From Sorangium cellulosum So0157-2 (GTDB taxonomy: Bacteria > Myxococcota_A > Polyangia > Polyangiales > Polyangiaceae), in the NCBI RefSeq assembly GCF_000418325.1, contig NC_021658.1, forward strand, positions 6,834,001-6,898,000: 64,000 bases of DNA, written 5' to 3'. Position 1 is the stretch's first letter. The number at the start of each line of letters is the position of its first letter. Below the pieces are notes generated by a model. It did not search any database. It was given only the letters and a program-made list of their open reading frames with translations, and was not told where the DNA came from. Below, piece after piece: positions 49,473 through 58,250 of this stretch. Made by a program: the position numbers and the translations under genes.

Positions 49473-49736
49473 GGGGGATGGCACCTCCTCCGCATGACGT
49501 CCGCAACCCATATGCCAGCGAGCTCGGGGGGCGCGAGGTCCGGCAGCGGGCGCGCGCGGTGACGCGGCGGACGCGCCGCGCGCCGGACGGTGCGACACGA
49601 TGTCGCAGAGGAGTCGAATTGTCGCAGGGGTCGTGCGCCCGGGCGTCGCGGCCAGCGCCCGCCGAGGCGCTCGCTCCAGCGCCGCGGGCTCGCGCCGGCC
49701 CCCGGCGCGGGGGGCCGTGCGGCGCTCGGAGCGGCC

Positions 49737-50159
49737 TCAGAGATCGAAGCGACCGGACGCCTCGGGCTGGTAGACGACACGGTCGATCCGGAGGCGGCGG
49801 GTTCGGCTCGGCGTGGGCCACTCCACCTCTTCTGCTTCTCGACAGCCGAGCAGCGCGAGCCCCATCGGCGCGAGCACCGAGATTCGCCCGCTGTTCACCT
49901 CCGCGGCCCCAGGAAAAACCACGGTCACGCAGAGCTCCTCCTTGGTATCGAGGTCCACGAGCTGGGCCCTGGAGTTCATCGTGATGACGTCCGGCGGGAT
50001 CTCGTGCGGCTTCACCACGTCCGCGCGCTCGAGCTCGATCTCGAGCGCCTCCAGGTTCGGGGATTCGCCCCCTGGCCGTTCGCGGAGCGCCTCGAGCAGC
50101 CGCGTGAGCCGCTGGCGGTCGAACTCGGTGATGACGATGGGGTTCGTGTGAGGTGCCAT
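49737..50159 (-). CDS. rnk: Rnk-like nucleoside diphosphate kinase regulator (GreA/GreB C-terminal fold)
   Basis: A 140-residue protein. The N-terminal helical part (ITEFDRQRLTRLLEALRE) is short and lacks the GreA coiled coil, and the C-terminal FKBP-like fold shows the Rnk/GreA signature (SGRISVLAPMGLALLGCREA then EEVEWPTP and RVVYQPE). Rnk-type proteins bind RNA polymerase or influence nucleoside diphosphate kinase. Start 50159 is clear from AAGGAGA eight bases upstream; the frame to 50279 is rejected. It is a single gene with free sequence on both sides. The specific symbol is by family resemblance; other short GreA-like elongation factors are possible. Confidence 0.85.
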   Translation of the reverse strand: MAPHTNPIVITEFDRQRLTRLLEALRERPGGESPNLEALEIELERADVVKPHEIPPDVITMNSRAQLVDLDTKEELCVTVVFPGAAEVNSGRISVLAPMGLALLGCREAEEVEWPTPSRTRRLRIDRVVYQPEASGRFDL

Positions 50160-50821
50160 GAGCAGGATCTCCTTGTGTTGTCGACTCGAGCCAGGCCGCG
50201 GCCGGCGGCCCGCGCGGGGCGAGCAGGCCGGCGGGCGCGCCCGTCCAGCTCGTCCGGACGCGGGCGTGCTCGACGACACCCGCGCTTCATCCCGGGAGCG
50301 GCCGGCGAAAGGCGCCGAAAGACCGCTCCCTTACGAGCGTGCGGGGGACCTCGGACAGAGCAGCCGGGCGCGCAGGGGGAGGAACGCGCCGCGCGCGCCG
50401 CGGCGACGCCGCGAACACGACTCGAGATACAGGCGGGCGTTCATTCCGCTCAGACGGTAGCACGGTGATGTTCCGCGAGCCATCGAGCAGCGCTTCACGT
50501 CTTCCAGGCGCCGCGCGCCTCCGCGCCATCCGCGCCTCCGCGCCATCCGCCGTCGCGCCGAACCGGCGGTGCCGCTCGGCGCGACGCGCTCGTGCCCGCG
50601 GCGACGGCGGACGGCGGGACGGCGACGCCGCTCGATGGCGCGGCGCTTGCCCGCAACGGCGGCCGCGGCCGCGCCGCCCGCCTCGGACGAGGCCGGTCGG
50701 CGCGGGCGCACGCCGGTGCGCATCACCGCGGGCGAGCGCGGCGACCGGGCTCGAGCCCATGACAGCATCGCTCCACGCCAGGGCCGTCGCGGCCGCATGA
50801 CCATCCACAGAGGAGGCAAAC
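50160..50821. other. Divergent intergenic region between Rnk and SH3 genes
   Basis: This 662-base stretch lies between divergent genes and is strongly GC-rich throughout. I find no gene, RNA or clear promoter motif. Frames open on both strands are Arg/Ala-rich. Confidence 0.45.
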
Positions 50822-51295
50822 GTGAACATCCGGCCGATGGTGCCAGTTCTGTTCTTCATCGCCGTCGCGCTCCCGAGCGCGGCGCAGGCCGAGATGCTCA
50901 GCGTCAAGGTCCCGGTCGCGAACTTCCGCGCGGGCCCGTCCACGCGTGAGCCCGTCGAGTTCACCGCGACCCGGTACTACCCGGTCAAGGTCCTGGAGCG
51001 CGAGGGCGGGTGGTGCAAGATCAAGGATTTCGAGGGCGATCTCGCGTGGGTGGCCGATCGGCTGCTGGCCAGGGTCAAGACGATCGTGATCAAGGCGGCG
51101 CGGGGCAACATCCGCGAGGCGCCGACGACGTCCGCGGACGTCGCGTTCCAGGCCGAGCGCGGCGAGGTGTTCAAGGTCCTCGATCGCAAGGGGCGCTGGC
51201 TCCAGGTCATCGACGAAAAGGGCGGGAAGGGCTGGGTGCGCGAGGATCTGGCCTGGGGCATGAAGAGGCCCGGCGACGCGAGCGGCTCGTCCTGA
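50822..51295 (+). CDS. Secreted bacterial SH3-domain protein
   Basis: A 157-residue exported protein with two tandem bacterial SH3 domains. The signal (VPVLFFIAVALPSAAQA) is followed by SH3 one (VKVPVANFRAGPSTREPVEF then YYPVKVLEREGGWCKIKDFE) and SH3 two (ARGNIREAPTTSADVAFQAE then GEVFKVLDRKGRWLQVIDEK and GWVREDLAW). Such modules bind peptidoglycan stems or envelope partners. The GTG start at 50822 is fixed by AGGAGG six bases upstream. It stands alone, facing the convergent mannonate dehydratase gene. Confidence 0.9.
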   Translation: MNIRPMVPVLFFIAVALPSAAQAEMLSVKVPVANFRAGPSTREPVEFTATRYYPVKVLEREGGWCKIKDFEGDLAWVADRLLARVKTIVIKAARGNIREAPTTSADVAFQAERGEVFKVLDRKGRWLQVIDEKGGKGWVREDLAWGMKRPGDASGSS

Positions 51296-51358
51296 GCCCT
51301 GGAGCGAGGCGCGGCGACCCGTCTCTCGCTCGCCGCCCCGCCAGACTCCCCTACCCGC

Positions 51359-52432
51359 TCACGCGGGACCGACTCCCTTGCTCCCGCCTCCGCGCGAGAG
51401 CTTGCTCGTCGCCTCCCACAGGCCATTGAGGTAGACGAGGCCCAGCGCGCGGTCGTACAGACCATAACCCGGCTTGCCGGTCTCGCCCCAGATCATGCGG
51501 CCGTGGTCCGGGCGCACGTAGCCGTCGAAGCCGACGTCGTGATACGCCTTCACGATGGCGGCCATGTCGAGCGAGCCCTCGCAGGACAGGTGGGCGGACT
51601 CGAAGAACGTGCCGTCCTCCTGGACCGCCACGTTGCGCATGTGCCCGAACGGGACGCGGCCCATGCCGCCGAACTCGTGCACCAGCGATACGATGCTGTT
51701 GCACAGATCCGCGCCCAGCGAGCCGGAGCACAGCGTGATGCCGTTGGCCGGGGAGTCGACGATCTTCACGAGGCGCAGCAGGTCGTCGCGGTTCTTGACG
51801 ATGCGCGGCAGGCCGAAGATCGGCCGGGGCGGGTCGTCCGGGTGCATGGCCATGCGGACGCCGACCTCCTCGGCGACCGGGATGATGCGCCGGAGGAAGT
51901 GCTCGAGGTGCGCCCACAGCGCCTCTTCATCGACGTTCTTGTACTCGCCGAGGACGGCGCGGAGCTCCTCGGGCTTGTAGCTGGCGTCCCAGCCGGGCAG
52001 CGCGATTCCCTGCTCCGGGTCGATCTTCGCCACGGCCCCGGCGTCGAAGGCCAGGGTCAGCGAGCCGTCGGAGAGCTCCTTGGCCATCTCGGTGCGCGTC
52101 CAGTCGAAGACCGGCATGAAGTTGTAACAGATCACCTTCACGCCGACGGCCGCGCAGTTGCGGATGTTCTGGCAGAAGTTGTCGATCAGGCGGTCGCGCG
52201 TCGGCTTGCCGAGCTTGATGTCCTCGTGCACCGGCACGCTCTCGACCACCTCGAACTTCAGCCCGACGCCCTCGATGCGCGCCCGGAGCGCCTCCAGCTT
52301 CTCGGCCGGCCACACCTCGCCCACCGGCACGTCGTAGATCGCCGAGACGATGCCGTAGAGGCCCGGGATCTGGCGGATATACTCCAGCTTGACGGGATCG
52401 TTGTCTCCGTACCAGCGAAAGGTCATCTTCAT
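51359..52432 (-). CDS. uxuA: Mannonate dehydratase
   Basis: This enzyme converts D-mannonate to 2-keto-3-deoxygluconate in glucuronate catabolism. The protein is 357 residues, usual for UxuA, starting MKMTFRWYGDNDPVKLEYIR and IPGLYGIVSAIYDVPVGEVW, with the TIM-barrel metal-site segments VICYNFMPVFDWTRT, RMAMHPDDPP, ITLCSGSLGADLCN and GYVRPDHGRMIW. Start 52432 has GAGGAGA nine bases upstream, so the longer frame to 52627 is rejected. It lies 241 bases downstream of the GH115 alpha-glucuronidase gene on the same strand, consistent with a glucuronoxylan-use unit. Uronate isomerase and mannonate reductase are not in the window. Confidence 0.95.
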   Translation of the reverse strand: MKMTFRWYGDNDPVKLEYIRQIPGLYGIVSAIYDVPVGEVWPAEKLEALRARIEGVGLKFEVVESVPVHEDIKLGKPTRDRLIDNFCQNIRNCAAVGVKVICYNFMPVFDWTRTEMAKELSDGSLTLAFDAGAVAKIDPEQGIALPGWDASYKPEELRAVLGEYKNVDEEALWAHLEHFLRRIIPVAEEVGVRMAMHPDDPPRPIFGLPRIVKNRDDLLRLVKIVDSPANGITLCSGSLGADLCNSIVSLVHEFGGMGRVPFGHMRNVAVQEDGTFFESAHLSCEGSLDMAAIVKAYHDVGFDGYVRPDHGRMIWGETGKPGYGLYDRALGLVYLNGLWEATSKLSRGGGSKGVGPA

Positions 52433-52673
52433 CGTTGCGATCTCCTCGGGCGGGCGCGCTCGGCGCGCGGGAGCGCGGCGCGGCCTCGATCCGGGGTAGC
52501 CCCGGGGCAGAGCGGCGCGGCGCTCGTCGCTGCGAGCGCCGGCATCGTACAACCAGCCGCGAGCCGAGCAAAGGGATCGCGGGCGCCGAGCGCGGGGCGC
52601 CACAAACGGCGAGGGCCCGCCGCGCACCCCGTGCGCAGCGGGCCCTCCGCGGTCGCATCCAGCCGACGCGCGA

Positions 52674-55600
52674 CTATTCCGTCCCCTTGCCCATCCAGTA
52701 GCTCTCGGGCGGGCCCAGGTGACTGTCCTTCACGCCGCCCGCGTCCACCACGATCTTCTGGAGGATCACGCCAGGATGGACCATCCAGAACTTCAGGACG
52801 TGATCCCCCGGCGCGCTGATCGTGTGCTTGGTGCGCATGATGTTGACGTTGTCCGAGGTGTGCCGCTCCCAGATCTTGTTGCCATTGCCGTTGAGGTCGA
52901 TGGCGTGGGTCATGTTGACCCGCTGGATCGCGCCGTTGTCGATCGACACACCGTACTGCATCCCGTCCTTCCAGTTCTGGAAGTTGTTCCTGGGGGACAC
53001 GTACACGTAGACGTTCACCTCGCCGCTGCTCTTGAGGTGCATGTCGTACTCGAGCCGAGGCGAGTTGCCGCCGGGCTGCTGGGCCGCCGCGGTCACCGGG
53101 AACGGCGTGATGCCGTCTCCGGTGCGGCCGATGTCCGGGATCTGCTTCCACCAGATCTCGTCCGTCTCGATCGCGCGGCTGTAGCGCTCCGCCAGCATCG
53201 ACACATAGCCGTTGGCCTCGATGTAGCGGTTGGGCTTCCAGTCGAGCTTCCTCGGGTCCTCGACGCGCGCCTTGACCACCACCGAGCTGCCGTCGGACCC
53301 GCTCACTGTGATCGGGATCTCGAGCGGGAACTGGAGCGGCAGCTGCTTCGCCGGATCCGCGGGGTCGGGGTACGTCGTGGGGGCCATGGTCCAGTCCACC
53401 CGCACCGTGGCGCGCACTTCCTTGTCGACGACGCCGTGGCTCGGGTGGATGGTCAGCCAGGGCGGGCACGGGGCGCCGCCGCCCCAGCTGGCCCAGCCGG
53501 CGGGGCAGTCGACGGGCAGCTCGGCCTCGATCGCGTACTCGAGCGGCTCGCTGCCGCGGTTGAACACCTCGATGTACTGCTCGGGCGCCGTCTGGTACGG
53601 GCTGAACGACGGCAGCACGGGCTCCTCTTCGCTGCCCCCGCCCGCCGTCCAGTAGTCGCTCGAGCCGTCGATCGCCACGCCGAGCTCCGCCGCCGCGGGC
53701 ACCTCGATCGACACGAGCTCAGGCCAGATGAACTCCTGGATGTTGTTGTACTGGTACTCGGGCTGCTGCCAGGACGGGTTGCCAGGCGCGCCGTAGCCGA
53801 TGTGCGGCTGCGTCTGGAAGCCCTCCCACTTGCCGCCGGCGAGATCGTGATTGTAATAGTACGAGAGCGCCAGATCGTCCTGGAGCCGCGCCTCCGCGAT
53901 GGCGGCCATGTCGTTGGTCGCGGCGCGCCCTTGCCCGGCGTAGAGCTTGTTCTTGAAGCCCGCCAGGCGCAGCGCGTACAGGTTGGCCGTCGCCTTCACC
54001 TGGTAGAGCACGAGCTGGAAGTAGGCGTCCTGCGCCTCGTGCGGCAGGAGCTTGGCCACGAACTCCGCCTGCGACGCCAGCGACTCCCACTCGCCGGCGA
54101 CCTGCTCGAGCTCCTGGTAGTTGGTGAGGCTGAACGGGCTGGCGCTGTCGTCGTACGTGACGGCCGCGGTGTCGGGGTCCGGCTGCTGGTCCGTCGGCGC
54201 GGAGTACAGGAGGTCGTAATCGACCGTGATCTTCCGGTTCGTCAACTCCGGCTTGCGATCCGACTGCAGCAGCGAGTAGCCGTGCAGGATGTCGGCGATG
54301 ATGTCCGCGTAGTCCGGGCCGAACTGCTGCTCGGTCCACCGCTCGTACCACTCGCCGATGCGCTCGACCGGCCACCGCTCCGGGTTCCAGGCGTAGTCCA
54401 GGAAGAACTGGAGCGGGAGCTCCTCGTTCTTGAAGTCGCCGACGTTGACCACCCAGAGCCGATCCACGCCGTAGTTGTAGGCGAGGTGGAGCTGCTCCCA
54501 GACGTTGGGCAGGAGCGTCGTGTCGACCCACTTGTAGTTGCGGCCGCCGCCGACGTAATCGAAGTGGTAGTAGAGGCCGTATCCGCCGGCCCGCTGCTTG
54601 CCGGGCTCTGGCAGGCGCTTCATGTTGGCCCAGTTGTCGTCGGCCCAGACCACCGTGACGTCGTCCGGCACGCGGATGCCGGCGTCCCAGTACCCCTGGA
54701 TCTCCTTGTAGAGCGTCCAGACCTGGGGAATGGTCTCCACGTCCTGATCCATGATCGTGTCGAGGATCTCCCGCTGGGCGGCGATGATGTTCTGCATCAG
54801 AGGAATGCCGTCGTCCGGGGGCAGGCTCACGTCGCCGGGGCCGCGCATGCCGAGCGTGACGACGCCCTCGATCTTCTCGTCGCGCATCCGCTGGATGCCC
54901 TTGGTCCAGTGCTTCTTCAGCGCCTCGGCGTTGACGGAGAAGCGCCACTCGCCGGTGCCGCCGTACGGGTCCGTCTTCGGGGTGACGACGTTGCCTTGGG
55001 CGTCCTTCACCTCGGGGACGACGTGGCGATTCCACTCCTCGATGCCCTGCATCATCGGGGCCTCGTGCGAGGTCCCCATCACGATGCCGTAGCGCGTCGC
55101 CGTCTTGTGGTTCTCGGGGTCGTCCTCGGCGAACGCCCGGCCCCACACGGCGGGCCAGATGTAGTTCGCCTTCATGCGGAGCGCGGCCTCGAAGACCTTC
55201 TCCCAGTAGAGGTGGTTGAGCCCGCCCGGGTAGTTCGGCGCCTTGCCCGGCCCGAACATCTTCGCCGCCCAGTTGCCCGTCGCGGGGTTCTCGTCGTTGA
55301 CGAAGAAGCCGCGGTACTTCACGGCGGGCTCACCCTGGGTGTGGACCCCGGGCAGCACGTACAGCGCGCCCTTCTTCTGGGGCGGGACGTCGTCCCACCA
55401 GTACAGGGGCGACACGCCGATCTGCGCGGAGAGGTCGTACGCGCCGAAGATGGCGCCGCGCTGATCGCTGCCCGCGATCACGAGCGCCCGCTCCACGCCC
55501 TCCACCGGGTCCTCGACGATCTGCGTGACGAAGGTCTCCCACTTCCCGGTGAGCTCCGAGGCGTCGAGCTTCCCGCTCTCCTCCAGCTGATCGATGAGGG

Positions 55601-56069
55601 GGCTCTTGCCCAGCGTTCCGATGATGACCACCTCGGACGCCGACGCCGGGATCTCGTTCTCGACCTCCGCCGGGGCGTCGGTCACCCGCTGGATGTCCGC
55701 CGCGAGGTCGTCCACGACGCGGCGCACGCCCGCGTAGTCGTCGGCGCTGACGACCAGCGGAGGGACCTTGCCGTTCACGGCCAGGGCGAAGCGACCCGCG
55801 CCGCCCTCGGTCGAGACGTACTTGCCCGGGTCGGCCCCTGGCCCGTCCGACACACCGTTCTCCCCCGGATTACCGTCCTCTCCCGGCGGCCCCTGCTCGC
55901 CCGGCGGCCCCTGCTCGCCCGGCGGACCTTGCTCGCCCGGCTCGCCCGGCTCGCCCTTCTCGCCGTCCGACCCGCAGGCGGTCAGCGTGGCGAGCGACAG
56001 GGGGAGCAACAAGCAGAGTAGCGAGGGTCCGATTCGACCCTTCCTGATGGCAATGCGTGCATAGCTCAT
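52674..56069 (-). CDS. GH115 alpha-glucuronidase lipoprotein with collagen-like stalk
   Basis: An exported hydrolase of 1,131 residues, predicted to remove 4-O-methyl-glucuronic acid from xylan. The N-terminus has a lipoprotein signal (LCLLLPLSLATLTAC), then a Gly-x-y collagen-like stalk (GEKGEPGEPGEQGPPGEQ and GPPGEQGPPGEDGNPGENG). The GH115 catalytic part follows (GAIFGAYDLSAQIGVSPLYW, WDDVPPQKK, MGTSHEAPMMQGIEEW, PDDVTVVWADDNWANMKRLP) and a C-terminal beta-rich part completes the family. GAGGA precedes the ATG. The mannonate dehydratase gene is downstream, so the sugar released may be used by the cell. Promoter sequence should lie in the AT-richer stretch 56080-56350. Confidence 0.92.
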   Translation of the reverse strand: MSYARIAIRKGRIGPSLLCLLLPLSLATLTACGSDGEKGEPGEPGEQGPPGEQGPPGEQGPPGEDGNPGENGVSDGPGADPGKYVSTEGGAGRFALAVNGKVPPLVVSADDYAGVRRVVDDLAADIQRVTDAPAEVENEIPASASEVVIIGTLGKSPLIDQLEESGKLDASELTGKWETFVTQIVEDPVEGVERALVIAGSDQRGAIFGAYDLSAQIGVSPLYWWDDVPPQKKGALYVLPGVHTQGEPAVKYRGFFVNDENPATGNWAAKMFGPGKAPNYPGGLNHLYWEKVFEAALRMKANYIWPAVWGRAFAEDDPENHKTATRYGIVMGTSHEAPMMQGIEEWNRHVVPEVKDAQGNVVTPKTDPYGGTGEWRFSVNAEALKKHWTKGIQRMRDEKIEGVVTLGMRGPGDVSLPPDDGIPLMQNIIAAQREILDTIMDQDVETIPQVWTLYKEIQGYWDAGIRVPDDVTVVWADDNWANMKRLPEPGKQRAGGYGLYYHFDYVGGGRNYKWVDTTLLPNVWEQLHLAYNYGVDRLWVVNVGDFKNEELPLQFFLDYAWNPERWPVERIGEWYERWTEQQFGPDYADIIADILHGYSLLQSDRKPELTNRKITVDYDLLYSAPTDQQPDPDTAAVTYDDSASPFSLTNYQELEQVAGEWESLASQAEFVAKLLPHEAQDAYFQLVLYQVKATANLYALRLAGFKNKLYAGQGRAATNDMAAIAEARLQDDLALSYYYNHDLAGGKWEGFQTQPHIGYGAPGNPSWQQPEYQYNNIQEFIWPELVSIEVPAAAELGVAIDGSSDYWTAGGGSEEEPVLPSFSPYQTAPEQYIEVFNRGSEPLEYAIEAELPVDCPAGWASWGGGAPCPPWLTIHPSHGVVDKEVRATVRVDWTMAPTTYPDPADPAKQLPLQFPLEIPITVSGSDGSSVVVKARVEDPRKLDWKPNRYIEANGYVSMLAERYSRAIETDEIWWKQIPDIGRTGDGITPFPVTAAAQQPGGNSPRLEYDMHLKSSGEVNVYVYVSPRNNFQNWKDGMQYGVSIDNGAIQRVNMTHAIDLNGNGNKIWERHTSDNVNIMRTKHTISAPGDHVLKFWMVHPGVILQKIVVDAGGVKDSHLGPPESYWMGKGTE

Positions 56070-57155
56070 GACGGTGTTTTCCTCGTTGATGCGGCTGACC
56101 GGTGTTGGTCGGCTCGCCCGCGCCGAGCGCCGGCCGTGTCATCCGGCGCCGGGGCAGGCCGCTCCTGTGCATTGACCGATGTCCCTCGAAGACGTGCGCC
56201 TGCAGTGGTCCGCTTCGTGTTGAATCCACGGAGCCGCGGGCCTGTCGACCACGGCGAGAAAATTCTTCCAGCAGTGTCAGCCTTAGAGCCCGTAAGTAAC
56301 CCGACGGAGTGGATGAGATTTAGGCGTTGTTGATATTCCCGCCAAGGTCCGATCTGATCTCACCATCGGCGCTCCCGTGGTAGGACGTGAGTGACACAAC
56401 CCTCATCGCGCCGGCGCCGCCTGCGGCGCGCAAAAGGGCCTGGCCGAAGCGGCAGCTCGCCGAGATCCGCGCCGCTCGGCGCGCGGCCGGAACTCCCCGC
56501 CTTCGCCCGCTCTCACGTGCTCGTCACTCCCGAGCTCGCGAGATGCCGGCCGACGCGGCCGACCAGAGGCGGGCCCCTCGAGGCGCGGAGACATCATCGA
56601 GGGCTCATCCCTCTTCCGGGAGCGCGAGCGGCCCGCACAAGGGATCTCCGGTCGCGTGCTGCAGGCGCGGAGATTCGGTCTTGACATCCTCGAATCATTC
56701 TGTCTCCCCCTCCCCTTGGCCGGCGGCGCCCGCGCCGATGCCGCCACCGGCTGCGCCCGCGCCGCTCGGCCCGGGGCCTCCGCCTGGCTCGCCGCTGGAG
56801 GCGCGGCGAGCCGCGGCGAGCGGGAACAGGACGGAAATGAGGTGAGGCACGCTCCGCTATTACACCCGCTGGCCGGGCACGGGAAGCCGCGCGTGACACG
56901 CCGCGGCTCGGTCGCTCCGGGCGCTCCAGGTGCTCCGGGCGCGGGCGGCGGCGCGCCCATGAGGCCTCTCTCGTCGCTGACACCGCGCACCGCGCGCCGC
57001 GCGCCGCGCGGAGGCCGGCTTGGCGGCGACGTCTTGCGTTGACGTGCCGCTCCGCTCCCGCCCATACTCCCGCCGATGCGGCGTTCCGTGATGTGCACCA
57101 CAGACGGTGCGGCTCGGCGGGCCGCTGTCGGGCCCGAGGGCGCGGGGGCGTCTCG
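56070..57155. other. Long divergent intergenic region upstream of GH115 and TetR genes
   Basis: This 1,086-base stretch carries no gene I can support. The first 330 bases are less GC-rich (for example AAATTCTTCCAGCAGTGTCA) and are the likely control region of the GH115 gene. The rest is GC-rich noise in all frames until the candidate promoter at 57039. Confidence 0.45.
57039..57068 (+). promoter_or_regulatory. Candidate sigma70-type promoter of the TetR gene
   Basis: TTGACG (57039-57044) and CATACT (57063-57068) are spaced by 18 bases and lie 88 bases before the TetR start. The match is five of six for the -35 box and moderate for the -10 box. Confidence 0.4.
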
Positions 57156-57983
57156 ATGAGGAAGGGCCCCGCGAAGCCGGCCAGCCAGCGCGCGCAGCGC
57201 GAGGGTGAAGGGCGCGCGGTCGACCCGGCGAGGAGCCTTGCGCTGCTCTGGGGCGCTCACGGCAAGCCCGGCCGGTCGGGGCTCACCGTGCGCGCCATCG
57301 TGACGGCGGCCATCGAGCTCGCCGACGCGCGCGGGCTGGAGGCCGTCTCCATGCGGCACCTCGCCGACCAGCTGAACGTCGGGACCATGTCGCTCTACAC
57401 GCATGTTCCCGGCAAGGCCGAGCTGACCGATCTCATGGTCGACACGGTCTACGGCGACCTCTACGACGACGTGGACGCGCCCTCGCGGCAGCCGGGCGGG
57501 TGGCGCGCGTCGCTCGGATACATCGCCGCGCGCAACTGGGAGCTCTACCAGCGCCACCCGTGGCTGCTCGAGATCGTGGGGGGGCGGCCCGTGATCGGGC
57601 CGAACGCCTCGCTCAAGTACGAGGCCGAGCTGCGGCCGCTCGACGGCCTGGGCCTCACCGACGTGGAGATGGACTCGGTGCTCACCCTCCTGCTCACGCA
57701 CGTCGAGGGCACGGCGCGAGCGCAGGCGAGCGCGCGGCGCACGCGGCAGGAGAGCGGCATGACGGACGTGGAGTGGTGGGTCGCCACCGCCCCGCTGCTC
57801 GACAAGGTCATCGACGCGAAGCGGTTCCCCGTGGCGACGCGCGTCGGGCAATCCGCGGGTCAGGCCTATCAAGGGGCGTCAAGCCCGGAGCACGCATTTC
57901 ACTTCGGCGTGGAGCGCATCCTCGATGCCGTCGCGCTCCTGATCGCGGAGCGGCGCGACGGCCCCGGCGAAGGCCGGGCCTGA
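57156..57983 (+). CDS. TetR-family transcriptional regulator
   Basis: A 275-residue TetR-type repressor. The helix-turn-helix is LTVRAIVTAAIELADARGLE then AVSMRHLADQLNVGTMSLYT. The C-terminal domain follows the TetR_C pattern of tetracycline-repressor-like regulators (WRASLGYIAARNWELYQRHP, WLLEIVGGRPVIGPN, LTDVEMDSVLTLLLTHVEG). Start 57156 (MRKGPAKPAS) is favoured over 57039, because the upstream part overlaps the candidate promoter. A GC-rich GGGGGCG lies just before. No efflux pump or other usual partner is adjacent; the next gene encodes a surface metallopeptidase-like protein on the same strand. The ligand is unknown. Confidence 0.9.
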   Translation: MRKGPAKPASQRAQREGEGRAVDPARSLALLWGAHGKPGRSGLTVRAIVTAAIELADARGLEAVSMRHLADQLNVGTMSLYTHVPGKAELTDLMVDTVYGDLYDDVDAPSRQPGGWRASLGYIAARNWELYQRHPWLLEIVGGRPVIGPNASLKYEAELRPLDGLGLTDVEMDSVLTLLLTHVEGTARAQASARRTRQESGMTDVEWWVATAPLLDKVIDAKRFPVATRVGQSAGQAYQGASSPEHAFHFGVERILDAVALLIAERRDGPGEGRA

Positions 57984-58098
57984 GGGCGAGAGGGGCCCAA
58001 AGGCCCCTGCCGGACGCCGAGGTCGAGCGCCGGTCCGAGGGGGCAGGAGCGGCACGACCGGAGAAGGTGGTCAGTCGGCGATCACCGGAGCGCAACAC

Positions 58099-58115
58099 TA
58101 ATTAAGAATAATTAA
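58099..58115 (+). promoter_or_regulatory. AT-rich direct repeat, possible operator
   Basis: TAATTAA occurs twice with a three-base spacer (TAATTAAGAATAATTAA), a 10-base helical period, and each unit contains palindromic TAATTA. It is very AT-rich for this genome and lies about 50 bases upstream of the promoter at 58165. Confidence 0.4.
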
Positions 58116-58164
58116 CAGGCATCATCTCCGAGATGAACGCATGGATCGCCGCGTATACGCGCGC

Positions 58165-58193
58165 TTGACAGCCCCCAGGACGACTCCTATCCA
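58165..58193 (+). promoter_or_regulatory. Candidate sigma70-type promoter of the HExxH lipoprotein gene
   Basis: A perfect TTGACA (58165-58170) is followed after 17 bases by TATCCA (58188-58193). It lies 57 bases before the start codon at 58251. Best promoter match in the window. Confidence 0.55.
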
Positions 58194-58250
58194 CCAGCTG
58201 CGCCGGACGAACAACCTGGCAGCCGGCGACTTCGCTCGAGGAGAAATCGA

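Noticed and set aside
46660..49821. A 1,053-residue version of the kinase gene reaching 49821
   Set aside because: The extra part overlaps the MscS gene, is Arg/Pro-rich, and the kinase domain begins only after about 48330.
50360..50820. Possible small genes between Rnk and the SH3 gene
   Set aside because: Frames are open on both strands with no domain, no ribosome site and no consistent codon pattern.
56681..56712. TTGACA in the GH115-TetR gap as a promoter
   Set aside because: No -10-like sequence follows at 16-18 bases and no gene starts nearby.
56387..56845. A 152-residue frame in the GH115-TetR gap
   Set aside because: Ala/Pro/Arg-rich, no ribosome site, no known domain, and overlapping frames on both strands are equally open.
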